Source of the DNA: Litsea cubeba
Taxonomy: Eukaryota; Streptophyta; Magnoliopsida; Laurales; Lauraceae
Length of the DNA stretch: 64,000 nt
Direction of reading: 5' to 3'
Assembly (NCBI GenBank): GCA_012931725.1
Contig: WHSA01001063.1
Coordinates: 205,964 to 269,963 of the forward strand
Positions 24,012 through 35,596 of the stretch are shown here, one piece after another. The translations under genes were made by a program, and so were the position numbers. How positions within the stretch are numbered: the stretch's first letter is position 1; the number at the start of each line of letters is the position of its first letter. The notes under the pieces were generated by a model that worked only from the letters and a program-made list of their open reading frames with translations, was not told where the DNA came from and ran no database searches.

Positions 24012-24515
24012 TGTGACGCCCCGGAGCCCCACATCGACTATAGAGAGGAAAGTGAATAGGATTATATGTAGATCTTACACCCTTACCTTGCATGAGGCCT
24101 TTTGATGGGTTGAGGCCCATCAGAAATAAAATCGTGAGGCCAGTGGGCCAAAGCGGATAATATCATGCATGCGTGTAGGGTGGGGCATTACAAATGATAT
24201 CAGAGCCGACTCTCAACTAGTTCGAGTGTGGGTCCCCTGTCGTGGTCTAGTGCATGTGGGCGGATTTCCATGTGGGCGGGCCATGGGGCTGACAGGCTAC
24301 TGCACAGGGACGTGCAGCTTTAAGGGGGGTGGACTGTGACGCCACGGAGTCCCACATTGACTATAAAGAGGAAAGTGATTGTGATTATATGTAGAGCTTA
24401 CACCCTTACCTTGCATGAGGCATTTTGATGGGTTGAGGCTCATCAGAAATAAAACCGTAACGCCAGTGGGCCAAAGCGGACAATATAATGCTTACGTGTA
24501 AGGTGTGGCATTACA
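24012..24515 (+). mobile_element. TRIM (terminal-repeat retrotransposon in miniature)
   Basis: Two direct repeats of 181 bp lie at 24012-24192 and 24335-24515, both TGTGACGCC...CATTACA, and are about 90% alike. Between them are a primer-binding-like site TGATATCAGAGCC (24195-24207, tRNA-Met type), about 110 bp of non-coding DNA, and a polypurine tract AAGGGGGGTGGAC (24322-24334) directly before the second repeat. The flanks TACCA (24007-24011) and TACCC (24516-24520) fit a 5-bp TSD with one change. At 504 bp with no coding capacity it matches TRIM/SMART elements, mobilised in trans. I see no 5S-rRNA-like block, so I do not call it Cassandra. Confidence 0.92.
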
Positions 24516-24520
24516 TACCC

Positions 24521-26340
24521 TGTAAAAAAAAGGATAATACAAAGTAATCATAGAAGTACAGTTAAATGGAAGCTCACAAATAGAGATATCCATAGGGAAA
24601 AATAGCAAAAAACAAAAACTACAAATACAAATCTGCCAAAAGAATCGGACATTCCTCTTAAGAAATACATAAGAATGTAACCTAGGTATTCTAAATCAAC
24701 TCTTCTGCTCTGTTCTGCGTAGAGGATGGGAGTGCTGATCAAAGTAAGAAAAATTCGAAACAAACAAAGACAAAATGAATTTGTTGCAATTCAAAATCAC
24801 ATACTTATTTTAGTTGTTTACACTTAAAATGATCACTTCATTCACTGACTCTGAAGTTAGTAGTAACACTAGCATAACAAGCAATTTTTATGAGATTCTC
24901 ATTTTTCCTTTAATGAAAGGTATGGCGCTTCATTGAAATATATGATAAGAAGAAGAACAACAACAACAAGAAGCTTGCAATGATGAAAGAAACAAATTTG
25001 TTAGAAAATGATCAAAGTTTTTCAATTTAGACCTCATGAGAAAGAGCAATAATAAATAAATATATTCATGCCCTTGAAATGCTCTTTTATAATAAAAAAA
25101 TTTACAAAAGTTATATATTAAGAAACTAAAAATTATACAGAATAACAATAATTTTACGATAACAATCTATAAGACCTACCACTAAATTGCATTTATGGAA
25201 TTATCTTTAGCAATTACTAATATTAGAAGAGAACCAATATTTTTTTTACATTTTAAATGATATGCACAAATTAATATTTCAAACATAGAGTGAGAACTAA
25301 ATACAAAGTTCTACCATAAGGAAACACAAAACACGCACAATTTGGAAGCCTGCAGTTAAGATTCAAGAAATAAAACAGACATATAATTAAAATTATCAGA
25401 GCATGAAGGCTATCAATGGGCCTAACTTTGGCCCAGACAAGAATGAAAAATAAAAAAACCAACTCTTCATCATCATTTTCTTAACTTTGGTTGCACCCAT
25501 TTTTCTTAGAATGAAGATTTTATTACAACATTAAAAAAAATTGAAGAAGAAGACACAATCAAACGATAATAATTTCAGTAGATATTGCTCACTTACATGT
25601 AAGAAAACTCCCTCCATTCCAAAAGAAGTTAAGAGTCAATGAAGAATCTGTTAAAATGCCATGTTCTTCCTTACACAATTACTCACAGAGGAAAAACCTC
25701 ATACCCACAAAATTTCCTACATTGAAAATCTTGTAGTATTTAAATAAGAAGAATGTTAAAAGAAAATTAAAAAAAAGAAGAGGGAAAAAAAACAACATTT
25801 GAGATATTGATTTGAGAAAGATTCCAATCTTATCCACATTTTCCTTTTCTTTTCTCCACCACCTTAAAAAAATAAATAAAGAAACCGAAAAAAAAATTAC
25901 TCGATTTATTGGAATGTATTAAAATGAAATCTTATTACGTTTAAAATATCAGCATCTACTCAATAAAAGAGGTTAAAAAAATATTAGGATCGTGTGTGCC
26001 AAATCTGGTCTAGATCCAAGTTCATTTGGGTATAGTAGGGGGTAGTTAACAATTTTCTAAAGAATTTAGGGGGCTTTTTTCGTAATTTTAGATTTTTGAC
26101 ATTATGGTACCTTTGGGTAGATATTTTTAATTCCTAAACTTTAGTCTTCTAGCTCATCTTGATCCAAATCCTCAAAAGCCCTCTAAATCGAAGCCTGAAC
26201 CAAAGTCTATTTTAGATAAGTTGGGAAATTCCCATTATGTCCCCATCTTTATCCATCCGATTCACTCTCTCTTATCTCTTTTCTTTCTCTTTCCTTTACC
26301 TCATTCTATTTCCTCCCTTACTACATCTTACTACATCTTA
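24521..26340. other. Intergenic, AT-rich, no gene seen
   Basis: Very AT-rich with many A-runs. No coding region recognised on either strand. Confidence 0.5.
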
Positions 26341-26790
26341 CTCTCTTTTTATTGAGCAGGTGGTAGTGAAACCTACTACATCTTACTCTCTTTTATAATA
26401 GGATTTAGATACAGATTACTCTCTTTTTATTGGGCAGGTGTGTAGTGAAATCGTACTACATCTTACTCTCTTTTATAATAGGGTATAGATATAAAAATAT
26501 ATGATAATATATATAATTAATAATAATACGAAGTGGGGCTCACATCTTGTATTTTATTGGACAGGTGTATAGTGAAAAAGTACTACACTTTGCTTTCTTT
26601 TATATAAGTGTGCCTTTTATATAAGGGTATAGGTATAGATATAGATTTTATATAAGGGTATAGATAGAGATATATAAGATAATATATAATAATAATTTTA
26701 TGTGGGGCTCACATGTTGTATTTTATTGGTCAAGTGTGTAGTGAAAAAGTACTTACACTTTACTCTCTTTTATATAAAGGTATAGATATA
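26341..26790. repeat. Degenerate minisatellite around the hAT insertion site
   Basis: A unit containing TTTTATTGG(A/G)CAGGTGT(A/G)TAGTGAAA, then TACTACA-CTTTACTCTCTTTTATA and AGGGTATAGATATA, recurs about four times with spacing of roughly 70-165 bp (starts near 26346, 26416, 26553, 26719). The hAT element at 26791 has inserted in the last unit; the AT-rich tail resumes at 31581. Confidence 0.7.
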
Positions 26791-27432
26791 TAGGCCTGTC
26801 AATGGGCCGGGCCGGGCCGGGCCGGGACTGCGATTGGGTTGTCCAATCCCGTCCCGAAAATAGGACGGGCTGCCAGGTGTTGTCAATCATGGTCCTAAAT
26901 TGAACGAGCCTACATAAAATCCCGTCCCGTACGGCCCAGGCTGGGACAGGGCCGGGCCTTGGCCCGATCCTGTACACAAGCAAAACATTCTTTAATTATT
27001 CCTACTGGTACCAGACACCCGGTGTGAACTAGACTTTAAACCCTCCTCCTTTCTTTCGGGCTTGGGACCGGCAATGCAATGCAACAAGCAACATGGCGGA
27101 GTTAAAAACTTTTTTTTTTTGCCAGTGACAGTAGAAAATCAACAGAAATGAATGAGTATCCTATAGGCTATATGGGCCAAGTAATGTAGGAACGGTTAAA
27201 ACCTTTTTATTTTTTTTTTCCGGTGAAAGTAGAAAATCAGAAAATCAATAAAAATGAATGAGAATAAGTATCCTATATGAGTCAAGTTAAAGTAATGTAG
27301 GAACGGTTAAAAACTTTTTTTCTTTTTTTTCGGCCGGTGAAAGTAGATAATTAGAAAATCAATAAAATGAATGAGAATGAGTATCATATTTCCTATATTG
27401 GTCAAGTAATGTAAAAAAGAAATCAACATAAA

Positions 27433-29420
27433 TTATTTTTCTTTTAATATGTCTAAAACATCAGTTAGTGCATTCCAATCATTATCTAAATCACCATCAC
27501 TAGTTGGGTCATTACTAAGCCAATCTTGGGCACAAACTAATGCTTCTACCGTATCTGGTTTCAAAGAAGTCCTATGTGGGTCAAGTACCCTCCATCCGGT
27601 GCTAAATGCTAACTCTGAAGCAACGGTAGAAACTGGAATAGCTAAAATATCACGAGCCATATGAGATAAAATAGGATACTTAGTTGAATTTGGTTTTCAC
27701 CATTGTAATATATCTATCGTGTCATCTTCTTCTGCAGACTTGTCATCAAAATAATGATTTAATTCTGTTTTTTTTTCTACAGCTGCCTTATTGGTGATTT
27801 CGTTTCGATACTTTAAAAAAAGAGAACGAGTCTTTCCATGTTCATCATCAACAACCTTTCTTTTAAATTGCCTACTAGTTAAATCATTTTTATCTACTAT
27901 CTGATCACTTTCTTTAGCACCAAATCTCACACGATACTCCTCATAAATCTTTTTAAATAGATTACGAGCTTCAATTATACGATTATTTCTATATTCCATT
28001 TGTTTCATATAATATCTTAAAAACCCATTCCAAACACACTATCTTAGAGGAGGGATCAAGCAATATGGCAATTTCAAACATTTGATTATAATTCTTCCAA
28101 TATTTATCAAATTTTTCCATCATCACTTGAGCCATTCTTGCATAAACAAAATCAAAATCCCATAAGTTTTGTACCGACTCATTATGTACTATACAAAATT
28201 CAGGTAAAAAGGTATGTATAGTTGGATACTTTCTAGCAAAGAATCTAATTGTAGCTTCATAGAACTTTCCCAAAAAATCATTAAGAGTAGCAACCTTGTC
28301 CAATTCCTCATCCGAAGGAATCAAAGTCTTATAGTGTAAGTCATCTGTTAGAGATAGACAAGAAAAAACATCTCGAAAATACAATGTTGAAGATACCATA
28401 TGATATGTGGAGTTCTATCTAGTCTGAACATCAAGAGGCAATCCCCTTGTAGAAGTTAGCCCTTTTGCACTTACAATATCACGAAACTGATGTATACGAT
28501 TCAAGCTATTCTTAATGTATTTAACTACCTCCCTGATGTTCTCAATAATTGGGCCAATATCTTTAAGTCCATCTTTCACTATAAGGTTAAGAATATGTGC
28601 AGCACAACGCATATGAAAAAATTTACCATTTAAGATGAGAGCATTGGTTTTCATAAGTTGATTTCTAAGTGTCCTTACAATGCAATCATTTGTAGAACAA
28701 TTATCTAATGTCAAACATGATGATTTATTCTCAATATTCCAATTAAGTATACTTAGAGAAATATTGTCAGCTAGCATTTGGCCAATGTGGGGAGGATCAA
28801 CATTATGAAAGTTAATTATACACAATCTAAGAACCCAATCAGAGTCAATATAATGTGTTGTAATAGCCATATAACCTAAATGCTGGTTGGATGTCCACAT
28901 ATCTGCTGTGAGAGCAATCCTACCAGTGAGATCGTTGAATTCTTTAAAGATCTCATTCTTTTTTCAATTGTACATTTCCATGCAATCTACCTTCACAGTG
29001 TTACGTGATACAATCTTGAATTCAGGTCGTAGAGTCGCACAGAACTCTTTAAAACCTCGTTGTTCCACAACATTAAAAGGATGATCATGTAATAACAACA
29101 TTTTTGCAAGGGCTTCTCGACTCTTTTTTTGTTCAAATTTAAAAACACCAACACCGGTTTGAGTTTGAGCATCAGTCCTTAAAAGTTGTTGTTTTTTTTT
29201 TTTTTTACTTATTAGTATTTGGTTCCCAAAGACACAATTTCAAGTGTCTATGCAGGTGTGAAGTTCCATCCTCAGGTCTACTGACTAGAGATTTCTTGCA
29301 ATATTTGTACACCGCTTTAACTTTAGGGACATCTTTCCCATTAACTTTCACAGTCATTTCTACTTATTCAAAGTGTTCCCAAACCACTGATTTGAGCCTT
29401 CTTGCATTAGGCACATTTAA
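27433..29420 (-). pseudogene. hAT transposase, RICESLEEPER/ZBED type, broken
   Basis: This would be the DNA-binding, dimerising transposase that cuts and pastes the surrounding element. Read on minus, about 29400-29210 is a BED zinc finger (VVWEHFE, then YKYC and SHLHRHL). Its first cysteine position is Tyr, and a stop codon follows VWEHFE. 28900-28415 carries TADMWTSNQHLGYM and FFHMRCAAHILNLIV of the catalytic core. 28399-27697 matches the central DUF4413 part, with LLDPSSK and FGAKESDQ. 27660-27433 is the C-terminal dimerisation domain, with MARDILAIPVSTVASELAFS and RVLDPHRTSL. Frame changes and stops at several joints make it non-functional. The family assignment is secure; exact breakpoints were not mapped. 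Confidence 0.93.
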
Positions 29421-29559
29421 GATTACTTAATCATTGGGAGAGGGAATGGGAGGCACTTGCTCATTACCACCACTACCCATCTCATCATCAATGGGGATGG
29501 GGACATGTGCAGGAATGAGAATGCTACCAACACTACTAAAAGGTGTATCATAACACATT

Positions 29560-30250
29560 TAACTATTCAAACAAAAAATAAGCTACTAAACAAGTAAAGC
29601 AGTTATTAATCGCTACAATCCACAACTAAACAAGTAAATAAGTTATCAATAAGCTACAATCCACAACTAAACAAGTAAAGCAGTTTTTACCATCCACAAC
29701 TAAACAAGTTTCTACTATCCACAACTAAACAAATTTAAAAGAGGAAGAGTCAAGAGATGTAACTTAGTATCCCACAATCCCGAAGTTATGGATGCTTGCC
29801 ACTCGATTGACTCTAAGATTTCCTCAAGAAGAAAAAAACTAAAAAAAGAACATATATAATTAAGGTGCTGCAGAAATCAACAAAAATTAATAGAAATCGT
29901 TTGTCATTCAGAAATTCACTGCTAAATCATGCAATCAGAAATTAACAAAAGTAAAAATATACTCATATTCACTGAAATATCAAATGGTGTTGTAGGAAAT
30001 CAGAAACTAATATACTCATGTACTAATAATCATGCAATCAGAAAAAATATAAGTCATATACTCATACTCATACACAACATTAATTAGTTGCCGGAAATCA
30101 GTTTATCATTGTTCAATTGATTCAGAAATTCACTACTAATTCATGCAATAAGAAATTAACAGAAGTAAAAATATACTCATAAGTAAAAATATAAGTTATA
30201 TACTCATATTCGCTGAAATATCAAAAGAAACAAGAACAAGAATACCACTA
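29560..30250. repeat. Short direct repeats inside the hAT element
   Basis: The phrase CCACAACTAAACAAGTAAA and variants recur about five times at 29585-29735. CATGCAATCAGAAATTAAC and AAAAATATACTCATA phrases recur at 29900-30220. These AT-rich repeats lie upstream of the transposase start. Confidence 0.7.
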
Positions 30251-31588
30251 CTCTCGGTCCAATTTTTCATGGGCAGTCCCTCGTTGCACTAGAGGACTAT
30301 ACTGCGCGGGATTTCAACAGAGAGATGAATGATGGGTTTTTCTACATTGATGTTATGATCTATGGAAGGACTAGTTTTAAGTGTAAATGAAAAATTCATG
30401 TGTTTTGAATGAAGTCAAATGTAGGGCATTAACCTTCAGATTCATTCAAACCCAGAGAAAAAAAGGGGAAAAAGAAAAGGAAAAAAAAAGTGAATAGAGA
30501 TTCATGTTCTTTTTTGTGTGTAAAATTGGAAGTTTACATAGAAATTGTTTAGAGTAGTGATGACATATATGATAAGAGGAATCTCTTATACAAACAAATC
30601 CATTGGTAGCCTACCTTTGAAATCCATCACAACACAAATGTCACTAATCAAAGTAAAAATACAAACACAAAGACACATGTCACACATCTATAGAAAAGGA
30701 AAACAAAGAATCAAAAGAAATAGAAAATCTGTTAGGGAAAATGAAAAGGAGATACATTCACAGGAAATCAAAAAGGGGCAAAACGAAAAACAAAGAAAAT
30801 CTAGTTGATTCAGAGATTCAGTGCTCAACCATGTAATCACAAATTAAGAGAAGTAAAAAGGTAACAAATTTACCTTGAGCAGTATCTATGAGCCGTGAGC
30901 AGAAATACTGAGCATAGACTAAGAGATAGAGAAAAGAAGAGGGAGAAGAAGAAATTAAGATAGAAATAGATGTAGGGAGGGCGACAGAAAGAGAGGGCAA
31001 AGGCGATCACCGACTGGGCGAGGGAGGAAAAAAAGAGAGGGCTAGGGAGAGAGGCAGCTTTCAGCGAACTACGTGCGTGAGTGCGACAATGCGAGAGGGG
31101 CAGCGTCAGCTTGATACGTACATCGTGCGACGGTGAGAGGGCTCACCGTGACGACGAGAGCAGAGAACCGAGAGCAGAGAGTTGAAGATTGCAGGGGGCA
31201 GAGAGCTAGAGCGCAAGGAGGCAGAGAGTTGAAGAGCGATGAGTGTTTTGCTGTCGGATTTTTTAGGGTTTTCCCATGGCATTGTTTTATAAAAGAGATG
31301 GGAGGGTGCAGTTACAAGAATGCCCTTCCTAACTAGCCCTTTTCTACTGTTAGTGAGTGGCAGTTTAGGTAATATAATTCTTTTTATCAAAATTAACTAG
31401 GACCGGGCCGGGCCTGAACGGGCTGGGCATCCTCTGCCCAGTCCCAGTCCCATTTTGATCGGGCTTTGAAATTATTGACCAATCCCAACCCACTGGGCTC
31501 AAATTTTTTTAAAAAGCCCAGTATTTTCGGGCTTGGGCCGGGTTGGGTACCCATTTCAGCGGGCTAAATTGACAAGCCTATAGATATA

Positions 31589-31924
31589 GATAGTGCGGGC
31601 CTTCACATGGGGCTGCTTGAGACCACCATCTTTTGAGATGCAATAGTAAGACGTCACGATATGAAAAACAAATTGGAAAAGAATCCGTTCTAGTGATTAC
31701 AATCTCAAGAGAGAGAGAGAGAGAGGATGAAAAGGCTGTGACCGTGTCAAGAACACAGTTGGATCGTGGATGGTGCTCACTATTGTGACCTTGGAGTAGT
31801 AAGTTCAAGTCACATTACCACTGAAATCGAAGAGAAAATAAGATTTGTATGAAAAAACTCGTATCATTTTTCTTTTTCAAAGTTTGAAGGCCTCATAGTC
31901 AAAACTCAAAAGACTCCATGGTGT
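31589..31924. other. Intergenic, (GA)n tract
   Basis: Short stretch between the hAT element and the MITE cluster. It contains a GA microsatellite at about 31709-31725 and nothing else that I recognise. Confidence 0.5.
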
Positions 31925-32221
31925 TGGGCTTGTTTGGTCACCTAACGGGTAAGGCGGAGTAAAGTAGAGTCTTCTTTCACCAGAAAAGAAAAGACTAGGT
32001 GTTATATCAAAAGTATATAAAATTTCAAAATTCCTTTGTTCATTTAAAAAGAATTAAAAATCAACATTTTCAAGCTACTAAAAGACGAAAATCCATATAC
32101 TGTTTACCCAAAAAGCCAAAAAAGATTCCTTATATAGCCATTAAAAATAAAACTTCATCATACTATCATTAAACCCCCATAATATTTTAATCTCTCTTCA
32201 ATCTTCACTTCACTTCACTTA
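31925..32221 (-). mobile_element. MITE copy 1 (inverted)
   Basis: Reverse-complement relative of copies 2 and 3. On minus it carries AAGAGAGATTAAAATATTATGGGGG-like and ACTTTTGATAT blocks in the same order as in copy 2. Its ends are diverged and I could not define a TIR or TSD, so the limits are approximate. Confidence 0.55.
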
Positions 32222-32531
32222 GGCTAGTTTGGCAATTTACAATTAAAGTAAAAGTGATGTAAAGTATGAAATCAAGAGAGAATCAAATATAAGGGGGCTA
32301 TGATGGTATTTTGTCATTATTGGACTGGTAGAGAATCTTTAAAAAAAAAAATATTTTGTAAAAAGCATGTTTTTTTTTTTTGTCAGTTAGTAAAGGAAGG
32401 AGGTAGTTTTTTTACTTGTTATTTAAAAAAATGAGAGAAAGTTGAAGATGTATACTTTTGATATGACCCCTTGTCTGAAAAATGGATGTTAAACATTACT
32501 TTTACTAACCTAGTAAATTGCCAAACGAGCC
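32222..32531 (+). mobile_element. MITE copy 2 with 19-bp terminal inverted repeats
   Basis: The left end GGCTAGTTTGGCAATTTAC and right end (inward on minus) GGCTCGTTTGGCAATTTAC match at 18 of 19 bases. The element is 310 bp long, non-coding, with A- and T-runs. It contains ATCAAGAGAGAATCAAATATAAG and ACTTTTGATATGACCCCTTG blocks shared with copies 1 and 3. I see no clear TSD, possibly because copies 2 and 3 abut. Confidence 0.75.
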
Positions 32532-32815
32532 GGCGCGTTTGAATGTATGGTGAGGTGAAGCATCAAATCAAGAGAGACTAAAATATAAGGGATTATGATG
32601 GTATTTTATTTTTGGTTGTTTGATATAGAATCTTTTTTATATTTTTTTTATAAAAAGTGGAGTTTTTTTGTCTTTTAGTGGAGAAATGATGGTTTTTTTT
32701 ATTTTTTTTAAAGAGGGAGGGAATTTTAAAATTGTGTACTTTTGACATGGCCCCTTCTCTTTTCTTGTCTGGATTCACTTTACTTTAACTTAACTAGTTA
32801 ATTGTCAAAGAACCA
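32532..32815 (+). mobile_element. MITE copy 3, abutting copy 2
   Basis: Begins GGCGCGTTTGAATG and ends TAGTTAATTGTCAAAGAACC, a diverged form of the copy 2 termini, with the internal blocks ATCAAGAGAGACTAAAATATAAG-like and ACTTTTGACATGGCCCCTT in the same order. Direct head-to-tail with copy 2. Confidence 0.6.
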
Positions 32816-32819
32816 ACAC

Positions 32820-33490
32820 TTGTTCATGTAGGATTTCCAATGAGAGTTTCAGGTTTGGATAGAGGGAGGATTCCTACAATTTGCAGAATATATGATCAAA
32901 TGGTTATAAACGTTTTTTTTTTAATAAACTTCTCATAATCCATGATAAACCAAGACCTTAACATTCACGTCAAAGTTGTCTATGGTCATCTAGAGACTTT
33001 GAATGGTTCCGATCGTGCAAGGGGGCCCAACATAAGTAAAAAATAATAATATTCTAATATGTGGACGTTTTTACAAATATCTCAAGACATAGTTAAGATC
33101 AACAGCTGAAATTTGGTCACCTTACTGTATTTGACCTTCCCGAACTAATCACCGGTTCCGATGATAATTGTGGACCCCACATAAACCATAAAATTGAAAA
33201 TATTTTTTTTATTCCCATATTACATATAGTGTAAACGGTCAGGACGTTTTGCCAAATGTCTGAATATGTAAGAGGAATCAACGGATGGAATTTAGTGAGT
33301 TTGCCGTTTTGGAGTTGTTAAAGGTGACTAACGGTTTGGATCTTGATTATGGGATCCAAAATATATATTTCCAAAGTAAGAATTTATTAATCAACATTAC
33401 CGCCCTATGTTACTGTGGCTCCGTGTTTCTTTCCTTCCATGGATTCAACGTGTCACGGGGGTGGGGGGGTCCGACCGCTAGAATAATCGC
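32820..33490. mobile_element. Truncated relative of the 21810-22828 TIR element
   Basis: Shares with 21870-22700 the ordered blocks GAGAGTTTC-GGTTTGG, GA-GATTCCTAC, CAAATATCTCAA, GATCAACAG-TGAAA, GTGACTAACGGTTTGGATCTT and CCTATGTTACTGTGG. No terminal inverted repeats were recognised, so it is an incomplete copy. Confidence 0.6.
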
Positions 33491-33959
33491 ATGAGAGGAT
33501 GTTGCTCGTCAGTGCTCTTAAAGATCCACGCCCAGCCACGCGTGCAAAGTCCCCTTATGTTGACAGTTGCCAAAGGTGCCCCAAGTTTGTTGGAATTTAT
33601 ATGGTGATTGTCTATGAATCTTCACATTTATTTCTTCAATTTAGCCTCTTTGTTGACAATATTTTTTCTTAAAATATGAATTTAATTCCTTGCAAACATG
33701 CTTTTCTGGGAGTCTTGCAGTTTGCAAGGGCTCTATATAGGGATGAAGAGAAGCGAAACGGAAGCTTTCACCGTCCAAATTTCTAACAGGACAGGTTTGT
33801 GCCCTCAGCAATTTTCGAATGTGTTTACATGCCAATGTAACCACTATGTCCAGTAGAGTGCGTAGAATTGGTGATTAGTTCAAAAGGGGTTGATTATGTT
33901 ACATGGGCGGGCAAACAGCGATCGTCTGTCCATGTGGGCTCATTCTCTCCTCACACAAT
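33491..33959. other. Intergenic, no gene seen
   Basis: Short non-coding stretch ending at the TSD ATTGT (33960-33964) of the next element. Confidence 0.5.
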
Positions 33960-33964
33960 ATTGT

Positions 33965-34892
33965 TGTAGGTGCAGAAAATAATGACCCACAATAAGGAGG
34001 GAGCCTTATAGGACTTATCCGATGATGATGATGACTGGGTGCCGTCCGAAAGCCTGAAAGAGATGAACAAACGATCAAAGGACCCTGGCCTGAGCGGCGC
34101 AAGGCTCTCCGATGCCAAAGTCAGTGTGGGAACTGGAACAATGGAAGGAGAGGGAGAAGAGAGACAGAGTAACGGCTCTGTGAATGAAATTGGCGTACCT
34201 TTGATGGTGGTATGAGCCTCTATTTATAGAGTTTGGAACGTATCTTTGGGAGATATCGTGGTGTGGGTCCCGTGATTCGACAGGGAAGTCACGATCAGCC
34301 CACATTACATTAATTGCGGTCCAATCCAGCCCACTATGCATTAAATGCGCGTCGGGTCAGCCCACGTCGCATTGAATGCACGTCTTGTTGGGCCAGATCA
34401 TGTTGGACGCCTTTGGCGGTAGGGGATCGTGGGATCTGCCCTCGGGCCTTGCCCTGATGTGGCCTCAGCCGCTGGATGCCGCCCTGTCAGGATATGGCGA
34501 AGATTGTGGGCGGCTGGATGTCGTGTCTATCCCACTAGCTCGTGCCCCTATCCCTCCACGTGCCTGATGACGTGGGGGATGAGGGGCGCAAGTGAAGGTT
34601 CTCTCTTGCTTCGGCTACTGTCCTGGCTTCTTCAGCCGAGGTGGAGTTTTCTGCCGAGATGGCACCGGGGTGGCTCAGCCGAGGTGGAGCTCCCCGCCGA
34701 GATGGCACCCGGGGTGGACCAGTTCGGCGCTAGTGGCCCGGAGATGCTTGACTTCGGCCAAGGCCTCTGTCCTGGTAGCCGGGGTGAGATTGGTGCCACG
34801 TAGATGGCACGCGGATGGCACGTGAGAATGCTTAGCCTCATCTGATGGCTGTGATTAGCTTAATCCTGTGGCTCTGGATATCTCCCCACACA
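33965..34892 (-). repeat. 3' LTR of the Tat-like element
   Basis: 928 bp. On minus it starts TGTGTGGGGAGATATCC at 34892 and ends ACCTACA at 33965. A TATA box on minus (TCTATAAATAGAG) lies at about 34219-34231. The shared Tat block AGGCTCTCCGATGCC (plus strand) is at about 34100-34115. GCCGAG/CTCGGC words occur at 34630-34760. Confidence 0.95.
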
Positions 34893-34906
34893 ATTGCCCC
34901 CTAGCT
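34893..34906 (-). other. Polypurine tract before the 3' LTR
   Basis: The minus strand reads AGCTAGGGGGCAAT and abuts the LTR start TGTGTGGGG. It is very similar to the tract at 46123-46136 of the neighbouring family. Confidence 0.85.
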
Positions 34907-35023
34907 TTTGACCTCTTAGGCGCCCTAGCCCTTAGTGGTCGAAAGTTAGAAGAATCCGTCCGGGGATGTGGCGATCGTCGTCTGGTGTCGCTTCAACTGC
35001 TCTGAAGCGATAAATGCTCTGTC

Positions 35024-35596
35024 TTGCCTGTACTGGGAAGCGAGTCGATGGCTATACGCGTCGCCTCTTCACTGATTGCGGTGTCTGCCGGGATCCATGT
35101 GAACGATCCAGTTGCGAGCCGAGCTGCATCCGGTTCCGAGGCGTCCACTTCAAGTTCGGAACCGTCGAACCTGAGGCAAATAGTGGACGCTTATTCTTCC
35201 GATCGGGAAGAAGACATGGCGGGAAGGTCGAGGGAGCCGGTCGTTAGGGACCTAGCGGCCAAGTTTAGGCGGGGGTCTTCTTCGTCTGCGACGCCATCTT
35301 CTGCCAGCACCCGCGCTGCTTCGAGCTCGGGAGGTGCTGGCGCTACTTCAGCTTCTGCTCTTGCTCCAGCTTCTGCTCCTGCTCCGGAAGATGCTCCAGC
35401 TGCCCCGGTCTTGAGCGGTGCCCCGGTCGCCAGTGATGCTTCTGCCGTGCCTCAGGGTGAGGCCTCTTCTGCCCCTGAGGCTCTGGTCGAAGAATCTCCT
35501 GCCAGCGACGCTCCCAGCAAGGTCGCGGTTTCGGCCGAATCCACTGGTCCAGCAGATACGGTGATCGACCTAGTGGAGTCGCCGAAGCCACAGTAG
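35024..35596 (+). CDS. Accessory ORF antisense to gag: acidic Ser/Ala-rich tail protein
   Basis: 190 codons on the strand opposite to gag, between the PPT and the tandem repeats. The N-terminal third is undistinguished. From about residue 35 it reads ASGSEASTSSSE, then SSDREEDMAGRSREP and VVRDLAAKFRRG, followed by a long Ala/Ser/Pro-rich low-complexity stretch and TVIDLVES near the end. The blocks align in order with the tail of the PF04195-like protein at 44154-45774 (SNSEASASGSE, SSSESEPEGEMDGAR, KDLRAQPAGGRGRG). It therefore looks like the C-terminal part of that protein, the conserved N-terminal domain being absent. A polyadenylation-like AATGAATAAAAAGG follows near 35728. Extra ORFs, often antisense, are known in Tat retrotransposons; their function is unknown. 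The start codon is uncertain. Confidence 0.65.
   Translation: MPVLGSESMAIRVASSLIAVSAGIHVNDPVASRAASGSEASTSSSEPSNLRQIVDAYSSDREEDMAGRSREPVVRDLAAKFRRGSSSSATPSSASTRAASSSGGAGATSASALAPASAPAPEDAPAAPVLSGAPVASDASAVPQGEASSAPEALVEESPASDAPSKVAVSAESTGPADTVIDLVESPKPQ

Larger units (their letters stand above)
26791..31580 (-). mobile_element. hAT transposon, complete ends, decayed transposase
   Basis: The 4790-bp element starts TAGGCCTGTCAATGGGCC and, read inward on minus, TAGGCTTGTCAATTTAGCCC. TAGATATA directly flanks both sides (26783-26790 and 31581-31588), a perfect 8-bp hAT TSD. Both subterminal regions are rich in GGGCC/GGCCC words (26805-26960 and 31395-31560). The transposase lies on the minus strand at 27433-29420. 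The stretch 29560-30250 holds short AT-rich direct repeats, and 30800-31330 is the purine-rich leader/promoter side. The matching TSD points to one insertion event that post-dates the minisatellite. Confidence 0.93.

Noticed and set aside
24012..24515. Cassandra-type TRIM with 5S RNA promoter
   Set aside because: I could not find a 5S-like A box/C box block in the repeats, so only the general TRIM call is made.
34429..34803. 124-codon plus frame, identical again at 40047-40421
   Set aside because: Lies entirely inside the GC-rich LTRs and is duplicated only because the LTRs are; no family similarity.
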